Assembly (NCBI GenBank): GCA_045647745.1
Contig: JAZRMQ010000045.1
Coordinates: 1 to 41,575 of the forward strand
DNA from: HGM04593 sp045647745
GTDB taxonomy: Bacteria > Bacteroidota > Bacteroidia > Bacteroidales > Bacteroidaceae
Direction: 5' to 3'
Length of the DNA: 41,575 bases
Positions 7,642-15,461 of this stretch are shown here, piece after piece (within the stretch, counting starts at the first letter, position 1; each line of letters opens with the position of its first letter). The position numbers were made by a program, and so were the translations under genes. Under the pieces are notes generated by a model. It was given only the letters and a program-made list of their open reading frames with translations, searched no databases and was not told the DNA's origin.

Positions 7642-9654
7642 ATGAATAGCAAGCAATTGATGAACAAAGCGGCTGACAATATTCGTATATTGACAGCAGC
7701 AATGGTAGAAAAAGCAAAATCGGGACACCCCGGTGGTGCAATGGGTGGTGCCGACTTTATCAATGTCCTCTACTCTGAGTTTTTGGTACACGACCCCGAA
7801 AATCCATTGTGGGAGGGACGTGACCGCTTCTTCCTCGACCCCGGTCATATGTCTCCAATGCTCTACTCAGTGCTTGCACTCTCTGACAAATATACAATGG
7901 ACGAGCTCAAGCAGCTTCGTCAATGGGGCAGCCCTACCCCCGGACACCCCGAGGTAAATTTTGCCCGTGGTATTGAGAACACATCAGGCCCTCTCGGTCA
8001 AGGTCACACCTACGCCGTAGGTGCAGCTATTGCAGCAAAATTCCTTGAGGCTCGCTTGGGTAGCGAGGTTATGGGACACACCATCTATGCGTTCATCTCA
8101 GACGGTGGCGTACAGGAGGAGATTTCACAGGGTGCCGGTCGCTTGGCAGGTTATTTAAAGCTCAACAACCTTGTAATGTTCTACGACGCTAACCAAATTC
8201 AGCTCTCAACACGCTGCGACGAGGTTATGTTCGAGGACACTGCAAAGAAATACGAGGCTTGGGGCTGGAAGGTTATCACCATCGATGGTAACGACTGCGA
8301 CGCAATACGCGCAGCGCTGACAGAGGCTAAGGCAGAACAAGAACGCCCCACTCTCATCATCGGCAACACCGTTATGGGCAAGGGTGCACGCCGCGCCGAT
8401 GGCAGCAGCTACGAGTTTGATTGTGGCACACACGGCGCACCACTCGGTGGCGACGCTTACATTAACACCATCAAAAACCTTGGCGGTGATGTAGAGAACC
8501 CATTTGTATTCTTCCCCGAGGTTAAGGAGATGTACAACAATCGCCTCAACGAGCTTCGCAAGATTGTTGCAGAGCGCAAGGCTGCAAAAGCAGCTTGGGC
8601 TGCAGCAAACCCCGAGAAAGCACAAAATCTTGAGGATTGGTTCAGCGGCAAGCAACCTAAGATTGACTGGGCAGCTATCGAGCAGAAGGCAGATGGCCCC
8701 ACACGCAACGCATCGGCAACAGTGCTTGGTATTCTTGCCGAGAATTATGGCAATATGATTTGTTCATCGGCCGACCTCAGCAACAGCGACAAGACCGACG
8801 GCTTCCTTAAAAAGACACACGCCTTCACTCCCGGCGATTTTAGCGGCGCATTCTTGCACGCAGGAGTATCGGAGCTTACAATGGCTTGTGTATGTATTGG
8901 TATGGCACTCCACGGTGGTGTTATTGCAGCTTGCGGTACATTCTTCGTGTTCAGCGACTATATGAAACCAGCAATCCGTATGGCAGCTCTTATGGAGCTT
9001 CCTGTAAAATTCGTTTGGTCACACGACGCCTTCCGCGTTGGCGAAGATGGCCCAACCCACGAGCCCGTTGAGCAAGAGGCACAGGTGCGCCTGATGGAGA
9101 AGGTGAAAAACCACAGCGGCAAGAACTCAATGCTTGTTCTGCGCCCCGCCGACGTAAACGAGGCAACACAGGCTTGGAAGCTTGCTATGGAGAACGATAC
9201 AACACCAACAGGCTTGATATTCTCACGTCAAAATATCAACAACCTCCCCGAGGGTACACCATACGAGGAGGCAAGCAAGGGTGCATACATTATTGCCGGC
9301 AGCGACGAGGATTACGACGTTATTCTCCTTGCATCAGGTTCCGAAGTTTCAACACTTGTCGATGGTGCCAAACTTTTGAAAGCCGACGGCATTAAAATCC
9401 GTATCGTTTCTGTTCCATCAGAGGGACTTTTCCGCACACAGCCAAAGGAGTATCAAGAGAGAATTCTCCCAACAGGAGCAAAGATTTTCGGTCTCACAGC
9501 CGGCTTGCCGGTAAACCTCGAAGGCCTTGTAGGTGCAAATGGTAAAGTTTGGGGCTTGCAGTCATTTGGTTTCTCAGCGCCTTACAAAGTGCTTGACGAG
9601 AAGCTGGGCTTTACTGCAGAAAACGTGTACAACCAAGTAAAATCAATGTTATAA
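7642..9654 (+). CDS. tkt: transketolase
   Basis: Transketolase is a thiamine-diphosphate enzyme that moves two-carbon units between ketose and aldose phosphates in the non-oxidative pentose phosphate pathway (cytosol). Starting at the ATG at 7642 gives 670 residues, the normal bacterial length, and opens with the typical helix NKAADNIRILTAAMVEKA followed by SGHPGGAMGG. The ThDP/Mg-binding segment is AFISDGGVQEEISQG; the pyrimidine domain has RVGEDGPTHEPVEQEAQ, with the conserved glutamate and histidine region of the active site; a third C-terminal domain follows. A frame extension to 7498 would add 48 lysine-rich residues untypical of the family and would contain the promoter element at 7531. 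The stop overlaps the rpiB start by one base (TAATG), so both are surely translated from one mRNA. Confidence 0.96.
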   Translation: MNSKQLMNKAADNIRILTAAMVEKAKSGHPGGAMGGADFINVLYSEFLVHDPENPLWEGRDRFFLDPGHMSPMLYSVLALSDKYTMDELKQLRQWGSPTPGHPEVNFARGIENTSGPLGQGHTYAVGAAIAAKFLEARLGSEVMGHTIYAFISDGGVQEEISQGAGRLAGYLKLNNLVMFYDANQIQLSTRCDEVMFEDTAKKYEAWGWKVITIDGNDCDAIRAALTEAKAEQERPTLIIGNTVMGKGARRADGSSYEFDCGTHGAPLGGDAYINTIKNLGGDVENPFVFFPEVKEMYNNRLNELRKIVAERKAAKAAWAAANPEKAQNLEDWFSGKQPKIDWAAIEQKADGPTRNASATVLGILAENYGNMICSSADLSNSDKTDGFLKKTHAFTPGDFSGAFLHAGVSELTMACVCIGMALHGGVIAACGTFFVFSDYMKPAIRMAALMELPVKFVWSHDAFRVGEDGPTHEPVEQEAQVRLMEKVKNHSGKNSMLVLRPADVNEATQAWKLAMENDTTPTGLIFSRQNINNLPEGTPYEEASKGAYIIAGSDEDYDVILLASGSEVSTLVDGAKLLKADGIKIRIVSVPSEGLFRTQPKEYQERILPTGAKIFGLTAGLPVNLEGLVGANGKVWGLQSFGFSAPYKVLDEKLGFTAENVYNQVKSML

Positions 9655-10091
9655 TGAAAAAGATAGGTTTGGCAAGTGACCACGCAGGTTACCCACTCAA
9701 AGAGCAAGTTAAAGAGTGGCTCACAGCAATGGGATACGAGTTTGTTGATTTTGGCACACACAGCACCGAAAGTTGTAACTATCCCGAATTTGCTCACGCA
9801 CTCGCAAATGCAATCGAGAATGGCGAGTTTGAAAAAGGCATTGCAATTTGTGGAACAGGCAATGGCATCAATATGACACTGAACCACCACGATGCTATCC
9901 GCAGCGCACTCTGTTGGATGCCCGAGATTGCAGCACTTGCACGCCAGCACAACGACGCCAATGTGATGGTTATGCCGGGCCGTTTCATTGCATCAGAGAG
10001 CGCAAAAGAGTGTGTTGAGACATTCTTGAACACTCCGTTCGAGGGTGGCCGCCATCAGGCACGCATCGATGCAATCCCTGTAAAGAAGTAA
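9654..10091 (+). CDS. rpiB: ribose-5-phosphate isomerase B
   Basis: RpiB interconverts ribulose-5-phosphate and ribose-5-phosphate, feeding transketolase encoded immediately upstream. The 145-residue product fits the RpiB/LacAB family: IGLASDHAGYPLKEQVKEWL at the N-terminus (phosphate-binding aspartate-histidine), GTHSTESCNYPEFA, the glycine-rich GIAICGTGNGINMTLNHH with the conserved cysteine and GTG loop, and NDANVMVMPGRFI. It shares one nucleotide with the tkt stop, the tightest coupling in the window. A perfect hairpin terminator follows. LacAB enzymes are related, but the tkt pairing supports RpiB. Confidence 0.94.
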   Translation: MKKIGLASDHAGYPLKEQVKEWLTAMGYEFVDFGTHSTESCNYPEFAHALANAIENGEFEKGIAICGTGNGINMTLNHHDAIRSALCWMPEIAALARQHNDANVMVMPGRFIASESAKECVETFLNTPFEGGRHQARIDAIPVKK

Positions 10092-10105
10092 TTATACCTT
10101 ATTAT

Positions 10106-10150
10106 ATAAAGCGAAGCGGTTGACACGTTGTGTCAACCGCTTCGCTTTAT
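10106..10150. terminator. bidirectional terminator between rpiB and the 10161 gene
   Basis: Perfect 21-nt arms (10106-10126 and 10130-10150) around a 3-nt loop, with GCGAAGCGGTTGACAC as the core. It serves rpiB on the plus strand and the convergent minus-strand gene. Confidence 0.92.
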
Positions 10151-10160
10151 ACGTAAAATC

Positions 10161-10742
10161 TTAGCACTGCGCCATTTCGCCACCAAGATTAGGCAAATTC
10201 ACTTGCTCAAATTTATATCCAAGGCGTTTAAGTTCTATTGCGGCACCAATGCGGAACATAACCTTTACCACACGGGCATATACGTGAAAAGCCATCGGTG
10301 ATTGAGGTTCAATCCTCTCGCGACGAATAAGAGTCACTGCAGTCTCACCCAAACGACGCATCATATCCTCGATAGCCTTTGCCTCGCGCGATTCCAGATG
10401 AAAACCAATAACATCGCGCACAATATGCTCATCCATATCATCAAAGCCTTGCGCCCCATAATAGGATTTATACTCATCTTTGCAGTGAGCAGTCCAATCC
10501 TCATCCCACTGATGAGCCACAGCCATACCAAGATAGCCAGCCCAAGCAATGGCAACAGTAGGATAATCGGCAATATTAGGCACTGCATCGGCCATATATT
10601 CGGGAGCTATCTCATCCCAACGCGTGCTGATATCATCAGTTGCGAGCAGTGTTCCGTCGAGCACACCATACTGCTTGCACAAACGCAACAGTTCATCGGT
10701 AATGCGGCTCTCAAAATTCTCAAGATAGACTTTATTTACCAT
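10161..10742 (-). CDS. conserved hypothetical protein (193 aa) downstream of ribE
   Basis: Family not recognised. The product is soluble, acidic and helix-rich, without a signal peptide or membrane segment. Visible features are a tryptophan-rich central stretch (AIAWAGYLGMAVAHQWDEDW) and a C-terminal helix with many arginines. I take the ATG at 10742 (MVNKVYLENF); a TTG two codons upstream is the only alternative. It begins 13 nt after the ribE stop and shares its promoter, and the two genes end together at the terminator at 10106-10150. That position hints at a cytoplasmic protein made along with riboflavin synthase, but gives no function. Base composition is like its neighbours, so it is resident rather than recently acquired. 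Confidence 0.8.
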   Translation of the reverse strand: MVNKVYLENFESRITDELLRLCKQYGVLDGTLLATDDISTRWDEIAPEYMADAVPNIADYPTVAIAWAGYLGMAVAHQWDEDWTAHCKDEYKSYYGAQGFDDMDEHIVRDVIGFHLESREAKAIEDMMRRLGETAVTLIRRERIEPQSPMAFHVYARVVKVMFRIGAAIELKRLGYKFEQVNLPNLGGEMAQC

Positions 10743-10755
10743 TGTCAATATATTT

Positions 10756-11358
10756 TCATTGCAAGCTTGCTATGCGAGCAATATACTTGCCAATAATATC
10801 AAACTCAATATTCACCTTTGTACCAACGTTTATTGTGTGGAAATTGGTGTGTTCAAAGGTGTAGGGAATAATTGCCACGGAGAAAGAGTCATCAGTGGGT
10901 TCACATACAGTGAGGCTCACACCATTCACCGTTACAGAACCTTTATCAACAGTCATATACCCCTTTGCAGCCATAGCTGCATCCTTGGCATAGCGGAAAG
11001 TAAAATACCAACTGCCATCGGCATCACGCACCGACACACACTCGGCTGTGATGTCAACGTGCCCCTGAACGATGTGACCGTCCAGACGCCCATTCATCAT
11101 CATTGAACGCTCCACATTTACCTTGTCACCAACCTTTAAAGCACCAATATTCGAACGCTCCAAAGTCTCGCTCATTGCAGTTACTGTATACTCGTCACCG
11201 GCGATATTCACCACTGTGAGACAAACACCATTATGAGCCACACTTTGGTCTATTTTTAATTCATCTACAAACGAACAAGTCAATGTAAGATGCAGATTTC
11301 CCTGCTCGCGCACCAACTTGCGCACCGTTGCAAACTCCTCTACTATTCCTGAAAACAT
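10756..11358 (-). CDS. ribE: riboflavin synthase, alpha subunit
   Basis: Riboflavin synthase converts two molecules of 6,7-dimethyl-8-ribityllumazine into riboflavin and the pyrimidinedione precursor, the last step of riboflavin synthesis. The 200-residue product shows the two internally homologous lumazine-binding barrels: the first begins MFSGIVEEFATV and contains SVAHNGVCLTVV; the second begins near residue 98 (GHIVQGHVDITAECV) and contains KGSVTVNGVSLTV. The MFSGIVE start is diagnostic, so the ATG at 11358 is secure. It is transcribed from a near-ideal promoter at 11398-11428 that overlaps the end of glnN, and continues into the 193-residue gene. No other rib gene is in the window and I see no FMN riboswitch-like leader in the 40-nt 5' region. 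Confidence 0.95.
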   Translation of the reverse strand: MFSGIVEEFATVRKLVREQGNLHLTLTCSFVDELKIDQSVAHNGVCLTVVNIAGDEYTVTAMSETLERSNIGALKVGDKVNVERSMMMNGRLDGHIVQGHVDITAECVSVRDADGSWYFTFRYAKDAAMAAKGYMTVDKGSVTVNGVSLTVCEPTDDSFSVAIIPYTFEHTNFHTINVGTKVNIEFDIIGKYIARIASLQ

Positions 11359-11397
11359 AATTCAATATTTTTATTGTTCACAATAACCATAATCACA

Positions 11398-11428
11398 CAA
11401 AGGTAGAGCCTTTGCACTATTTATCAAA
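11398..11428 (-). promoter_or_regulatory. promoter of ribE
   Basis: Read on the minus strand: TTTG (11425-11428), 19 nt, TACCTTTG (11398-11405). Both boxes and the spacing match the Bacteroidetes -33/-7 consensus exactly. It overlaps the last codons of glnN. Confidence 0.85.
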
Positions 11429-13607
11429 CAATAAACAGCAGTTCTCTATATTTTGGCAAAGTCCACAATTCGTTGTCCACCACAAGCTCAAGATTGTCAA
11501 TGTGAGAACGTATCTCTTCGAGCATTGGCGCAACTGTATCGTGGTAGGCAATAGCTTTGTCACGCTCCGATGCTATACGATTGGCAACCTTGCGACGCTC
11601 GACAAGCTCGGCTACAAGACGACGTATCTCGGCAACGTGCTCGGCCATCTGCTTCACAAGTTCAATATTCTCGGCCGACAGGCGGTCACCCTCTTCCTTG
11701 CCAATAACCTGCTCCATCTTTATCACATTATCGAGGAGCGAACTCTGGTATTTTGTTGCTGTGGGGATAATATGATTGAGAGCAAGGTCGCCAAGGACAC
11801 GAGCCTCTATCTGTATTTTCTTTGTATACATCTCCCACTTAATCTCGTTGCGAGCACAAAGTTCTGTCTCGGTCATCACATCCATCTCGCGGAACATTGC
11901 AATACTCTCTTTGTCGAGATAACGGTCAAAGACAAGCGGAGCACTAGCCTCGCAGTCAAGGCCGCGACGAGCAGCCTCGCAACGCCATTCATCGCTGTAA
12001 CCATTGCCATCGAAACGAACAGGCTTGCTATACTTTATATATTTGCGAATTATCTTCACAAGCGCATCCTCTTTTGAGTGGCCTTTATCAATTAAAGCAT
12101 CTACCTCGCGTTTGAAGATTGTCAACTGCTCGGCCATTGCAGTGTTGAGTGCAATCATTGCCGATGCACAGTTAGCCTCAGCACCCACAGCGCGGAACTC
12201 AAAGCGATTGCCGGTGAAGGCGAAAGGTGACGTGCGGTTGCGGTCGGTGTTATCAATCATCAACTCGGGGATTGATGGGATATTGAGCCTTAGTTCGCGT
12301 TTGCTGAGGATTTTCACAACATCATCGGTTGTCTCCATATGGTCGAGCACCGACGAAAGGTGCGAGCCAAGGAAACTTGAGATAATTGCAGGAGGAGCCT
12401 CGGCTGCGCCCAGACGATGAGAGTTTGCAGCCGACATTATACTAGCTTTCAGCAAACCATTGTGACGATATATTGCAGCCAAAGTGTTAACCACAAAAGT
12501 GATGAAACGAAGATTGTCCTTATCGTTCTTTCCGGGAGCCATAAGCAACACACCGGTGTCTGTACCAAGCGACCAGTTGTTGTGCTTACCCGAGCCGTTG
12601 ACGCCCTTGAAAGGCTTTTCGTGCAACAACACGCGGAAGCCGTGGCGGCGTGCCACCTCTTTCATAAGAGCCATTATCAGCATATTGTGGTCAACAGCAA
12701 GGTTACACTCCTCGTAAATGGGAGCGAGCTCAAACTGATTGGGGGCTGCCTCATTATGACAGGTCTTTGCCGGAATTCCCAATTTCATAGCCTCAACCTC
12801 AAGTTCTTTCATAAAAGCTGCGACACGCTTGGGAATTGAGCCAAAATAGTGGTCCTCGAGCTGCTGATTTTTTGCGCTATCGTGCCCCATAAGAGTGCGG
12901 CCTGTCAGCAACAGGTCGGGACGTGCAAGCAGCATACCCTCATCTACAAGAAAATACTCCTGCTCCCAACCAAGATAGGTTGTAACCTTTTTTACATTTT
13001 TGTCAAAGTAACGGCACACATCTGTTGCCGCTTTATCAACCGCGCGCAACGACTTTAACAGCGGAGCTTTGTAGTCAAGCGCCTCACCGGTGTATGAGAT
13101 GAACACTGTGGGAATACAAAGAGTATCGTCGATGAGAAATGCCGGTGACGTTGGGTCCCAAGCACTGTAACCACGTGCCTCAAAGGTGCTGCGTATACCA
13201 CCGTTGGGAAACGAAGAGGCATCAGGCTCTTGCTGCACGAGCAGCTTGCCCGAAAACTCCTCAAGCACACCACCCTTGCCATCGTGCTCAATAAAAGCAT
13301 CGTGTTTCTCGGCTGTTGTCTCGGTCAATGGGTGGAACCAGTGGGTGTAGTGTGTTGCACCATTTTCCACAGCCCAACGTTTCATTCCCTCGGCAACGCT
13401 GTCGGCAATAGAGCTGTCAAGCGGAGCATCATTATCAATAACATCGATAAGTTTATTGTAGACCTCCTTGGGAAGATATTTAAACATCTTCTCGCGGTTG
13501 AAAACCTTTGCACCATAATAATCAGACGGGCGCAATTCGCAATCGGGCACTTCTACAGCCTTTTTTCCAAAAGCTGCCGATATTACTTCAAAACGTAGCT
13601 TTGACAT
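11424..13607 (-). CDS. glnN: glutamine synthetase type III
   Basis: GSIII makes glutamine from glutamate, ammonia and ATP. The 727-residue length, far above the roughly 450-470 of GSI, is typical of the GlnN type of Bacteroidales. Diagnostic segments are GATHYTHWFHPLT near residue 80, GWEQEYFLVD (metal/substrate glutamates), TCHNEAAPNQFELAPIYE, the ATP-binding KPFKGVNGSGKHNNWSLGT, and NRTSPFAFTGNRFEFRAVG. The gene is transcribed away from nagA from a textbook promoter at 13652-13682. No nitrogen-regulatory gene (glnB, amt) lies next to it. I see no clear terminator between its stop and ribE, so read-through into ribE is possible alongside the ribE promoter. Confidence 0.96.
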   Translation of the reverse strand: MSKLRFEVISAAFGKKAVEVPDCELRPSDYYGAKVFNREKMFKYLPKEVYNKLIDVIDNDAPLDSSIADSVAEGMKRWAVENGATHYTHWFHPLTETTAEKHDAFIEHDGKGGVLEEFSGKLLVQQEPDASSFPNGGIRSTFEARGYSAWDPTSPAFLIDDTLCIPTVFISYTGEALDYKAPLLKSLRAVDKAATDVCRYFDKNVKKVTTYLGWEQEYFLVDEGMLLARPDLLLTGRTLMGHDSAKNQQLEDHYFGSIPKRVAAFMKELEVEAMKLGIPAKTCHNEAAPNQFELAPIYEECNLAVDHNMLIMALMKEVARRHGFRVLLHEKPFKGVNGSGKHNNWSLGTDTGVLLMAPGKNDKDNLRFITFVVNTLAAIYRHNGLLKASIMSAANSHRLGAAEAPPAIISSFLGSHLSSVLDHMETTDDVVKILSKRELRLNIPSIPELMIDNTDRNRTSPFAFTGNRFEFRAVGAEANCASAMIALNTAMAEQLTIFKREVDALIDKGHSKEDALVKIIRKYIKYSKPVRFDGNGYSDEWRCEAARRGLDCEASAPLVFDRYLDKESIAMFREMDVMTETELCARNEIKWEMYTKKIQIEARVLGDLALNHIIPTATKYQSSLLDNVIKMEQVIGKEEGDRLSAENIELVKQMAEHVAEIRRLVAELVERRKVANRIASERDKAIAYHDTVAPMLEEIRSHIDNLELVVDNELWTLPKYRELLFIV

Positions 13608-13651
13608 TATAATATGTTTTATTTATCTTTTTGCTAATTTAAAACTTAATG

Positions 13652-13682
13652 CAAATATAACAGCATTACAATACAAGACAAA
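13652..13682 (-). promoter_or_regulatory. promoter of glnN
   Basis: On the minus strand TTTG (13679-13682), a 19-nt spacer and TATATTTG (13652-13659): a full match to the Bacteroidetes promoter consensus, 45 nt before the ATG. Confidence 0.85.
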
Positions 13683-14059
13683 GTTTTTTCAAGAAAAGAG
13701 AGCTCATTTTACAAAAAAATTCAAAAAAAGTCGTGAAAAATTTCAAAAAACACCCTTTTTGAAAGCCAATAATCGAAAAACAAGGGTAAAAATTAAAAAC
13801 AGGTGTAAAATTATTATTTTATCAAATTGACAGCAAAATCTAATATTCATTTTACATTATGACAAAAACCAATCATCTATCCTAAAAGCAAAAAAATGTC
13901 TCACAAAATAGAATAAAAGAAATTCTTGTTAAAAAAAATACACAAAAAGTAACACTATTATCCAATATTTAAATAACTTTGTGAGGTGATGCTTGCAAAA
14001 ACAAAGGCAAGCCAAGATTTTTTAAACAGAACAGACACAATAATTAACCATAAAACATT
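13683..14059. other. AT-rich intergenic region between glnN and nagA
   Basis: No gene visible. It contains a hairpin TTTCAAAAA / TTTTTGAAA (13741-13749, 13756-13764), an alternative pairing ACCCTT (13752-13757) with AAGGGT (13782-13787), many A/T runs, and TAACTTTG (13974-13981), a consensus -7 element and the likely nagA promoter, giving a leader of about 70 nt. Confidence 0.6.
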
Positions 14060-15223
14060 ATGCTTAAGCAAATTATCAATGCAAAAATCCTTACACCACA
14101 AGGTTGGTTAAAGGATGGTTCGGTAATCATCAGAGACAACAAAATCCTTGAGGTTACAAACTGCGACCTTGCTATTGTTGGCGCAGAGGTAGTTGACGCT
14201 AAAGGTATGTACGTTGTACCCGGCGGTGTAGAAATCCACATTCACGGTGGTGGCGGTTGCGACTTTATGGAGGGCACAGAAGAGGCTTTCCGTGGTGCAA
14301 TCAAGGCGCATATGAAACACGGTACAACAAGTATCTTCCCCACTCTTTCATCATCAACAGTTCCAATGATTGAGGCTGCAGCGGAAACTTGTACAAAGTT
14401 GATGGCAGAGCCCAACAGCCCCGTACTAGGATTGCACCTAGAGGGTCACTATCTGAATATGGCAATGGCCGGCGGTCAGTTGCCCGAGAATATCAAGGAC
14501 CCCGATCCAAACGAATACATTCCTTTGGTTGAAAAGTGGGATTGCATCAAGCGTTGGGACGCTGCCCCCGAGCTCCCCGGAGCAATGCAGTTCGGTAAAT
14601 ACATCACATCAAAGGGTATTCTTGCATCAGTGGCACACACACAAGCCGAGTATGACGACATTCACGCTGCTCGCAAGAATGGTTACACTCACGCAACACA
14701 CTTCTACAACGCAATGCCCGGCTTCCACAAACGCCGCGAATACAAATACGAAGGTACTGTAGAGAGCATCTACCTTCACGAGGATATGACAGTTGAGGTT
14801 GTTGCCGATGGTATCCACGTGCCTCCAACAATCTTGCGCCTTATCCACCGCATCAAGGGTGTAGAACGCGCCTGTGTAATCACCGATGCTTTGGCTTGTG
14901 CAGCAAGTGACAGCACAACAGCATTCGACCCACGCGTAATCATTGAAGATGGCGTTTGCAAGCTCGCCGACCGCACAGCTCTTGCCGGTTCGGTAGCAAC
15001 AATGGACCGCCTCATCCGCACATTGGTACAGAAGGCCGAAATTCCTCTCGAAGATGCCATCCGTATGGCTTCGGAGACCCCGGCAAAGATTATGAATGTA
15101 TACGACCGTAAGGGTTCTTTGCTAAAAGACAAGGATGCCGACATTATGATTCTTGACGACGATTTGAACATACGCGCCGTTTGGGCTATGGGACAGCTTG
15201 TCGAGGGAACATACAAGCTATAA
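14060..15223 (+). CDS. nagA: N-acetylglucosamine-6-phosphate deacetylase
   Basis: NagA removes the acetyl group from GlcNAc-6-phosphate to give glucosamine-6-phosphate, linking amino-sugar breakdown and cell-wall recycling to glycolysis (cytosol, amidohydrolase superfamily). The 387-residue product has the metal-binding GGVEIHIHGGGGCDFMEGT near residue 55, the GLHLEGHYLNM segment with the metal-ligand glutamate, the SVAHTQA and THATHFYNAMPGF histidine segments, the catalytic aspartate region VITDALACA, and LAGSVATMDRLIRTLV. It ends at a strong terminator and appears monocistronic; no nagB, nagK or transporter lies beside it. Confidence 0.95.
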   Translation: MLKQIINAKILTPQGWLKDGSVIIRDNKILEVTNCDLAIVGAEVVDAKGMYVVPGGVEIHIHGGGGCDFMEGTEEAFRGAIKAHMKHGTTSIFPTLSSSTVPMIEAAAETCTKLMAEPNSPVLGLHLEGHYLNMAMAGGQLPENIKDPDPNEYIPLVEKWDCIKRWDAAPELPGAMQFGKYITSKGILASVAHTQAEYDDIHAARKNGYTHATHFYNAMPGFHKRREYKYEGTVESIYLHEDMTVEVVADGIHVPPTILRLIHRIKGVERACVITDALACAASDSTTAFDPRVIIEDGVCKLADRTALAGSVATMDRLIRTLVQKAEIPLEDAIRMASETPAKIMNVYDRKGSLLKDKDADIMILDDDLNIRAVWAMGQLVEGTYKL

Positions 15224-15246
15224 AACAAGAGAAATATCACTCTGCA

Positions 15247-15277
15247 GCGGTGCGCCAATTGGCGCACCGCTTTTTTT
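15247..15277 (+). terminator. terminator of nagA
   Basis: GCGGTGCGCC / GGCGCACCGC (15247-15256, 15261-15270) with an AATT loop and seven T. Confidence 0.93.
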
Positions 15278-15397
15278 ATCACTCAGCATAAAACAAACTG
15301 CATTATCAAATTGTTATAAATTCATAAAAAAGGCTAAACAGGTAAATTCACCACAATTTTATCACTTTAAGAAACAACCTTTTACCCACTTTATTAT

Positions 15398-15405
15398 TAT
15401 CTTTG
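15398..15405 (+). promoter_or_regulatory. -7 promoter element of the dcp operon
   Basis: TATCTTTG, perfect -7 consensus, 56 nt upstream of the dcp start. No good -33 box at 19 nt. Confidence 0.6.
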
Positions 15406-15461
15406 TAGAATAGTACCCCACTGCATAGAAAAAATATGCAAACGGCAAATAAACGAATGAT

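Noticed and set aside
11412..12420. Long plus-strand frames opposite glnN
   Set aside because: Antisense to a well-identified glutamine synthetase; low-complexity translation without start signals.
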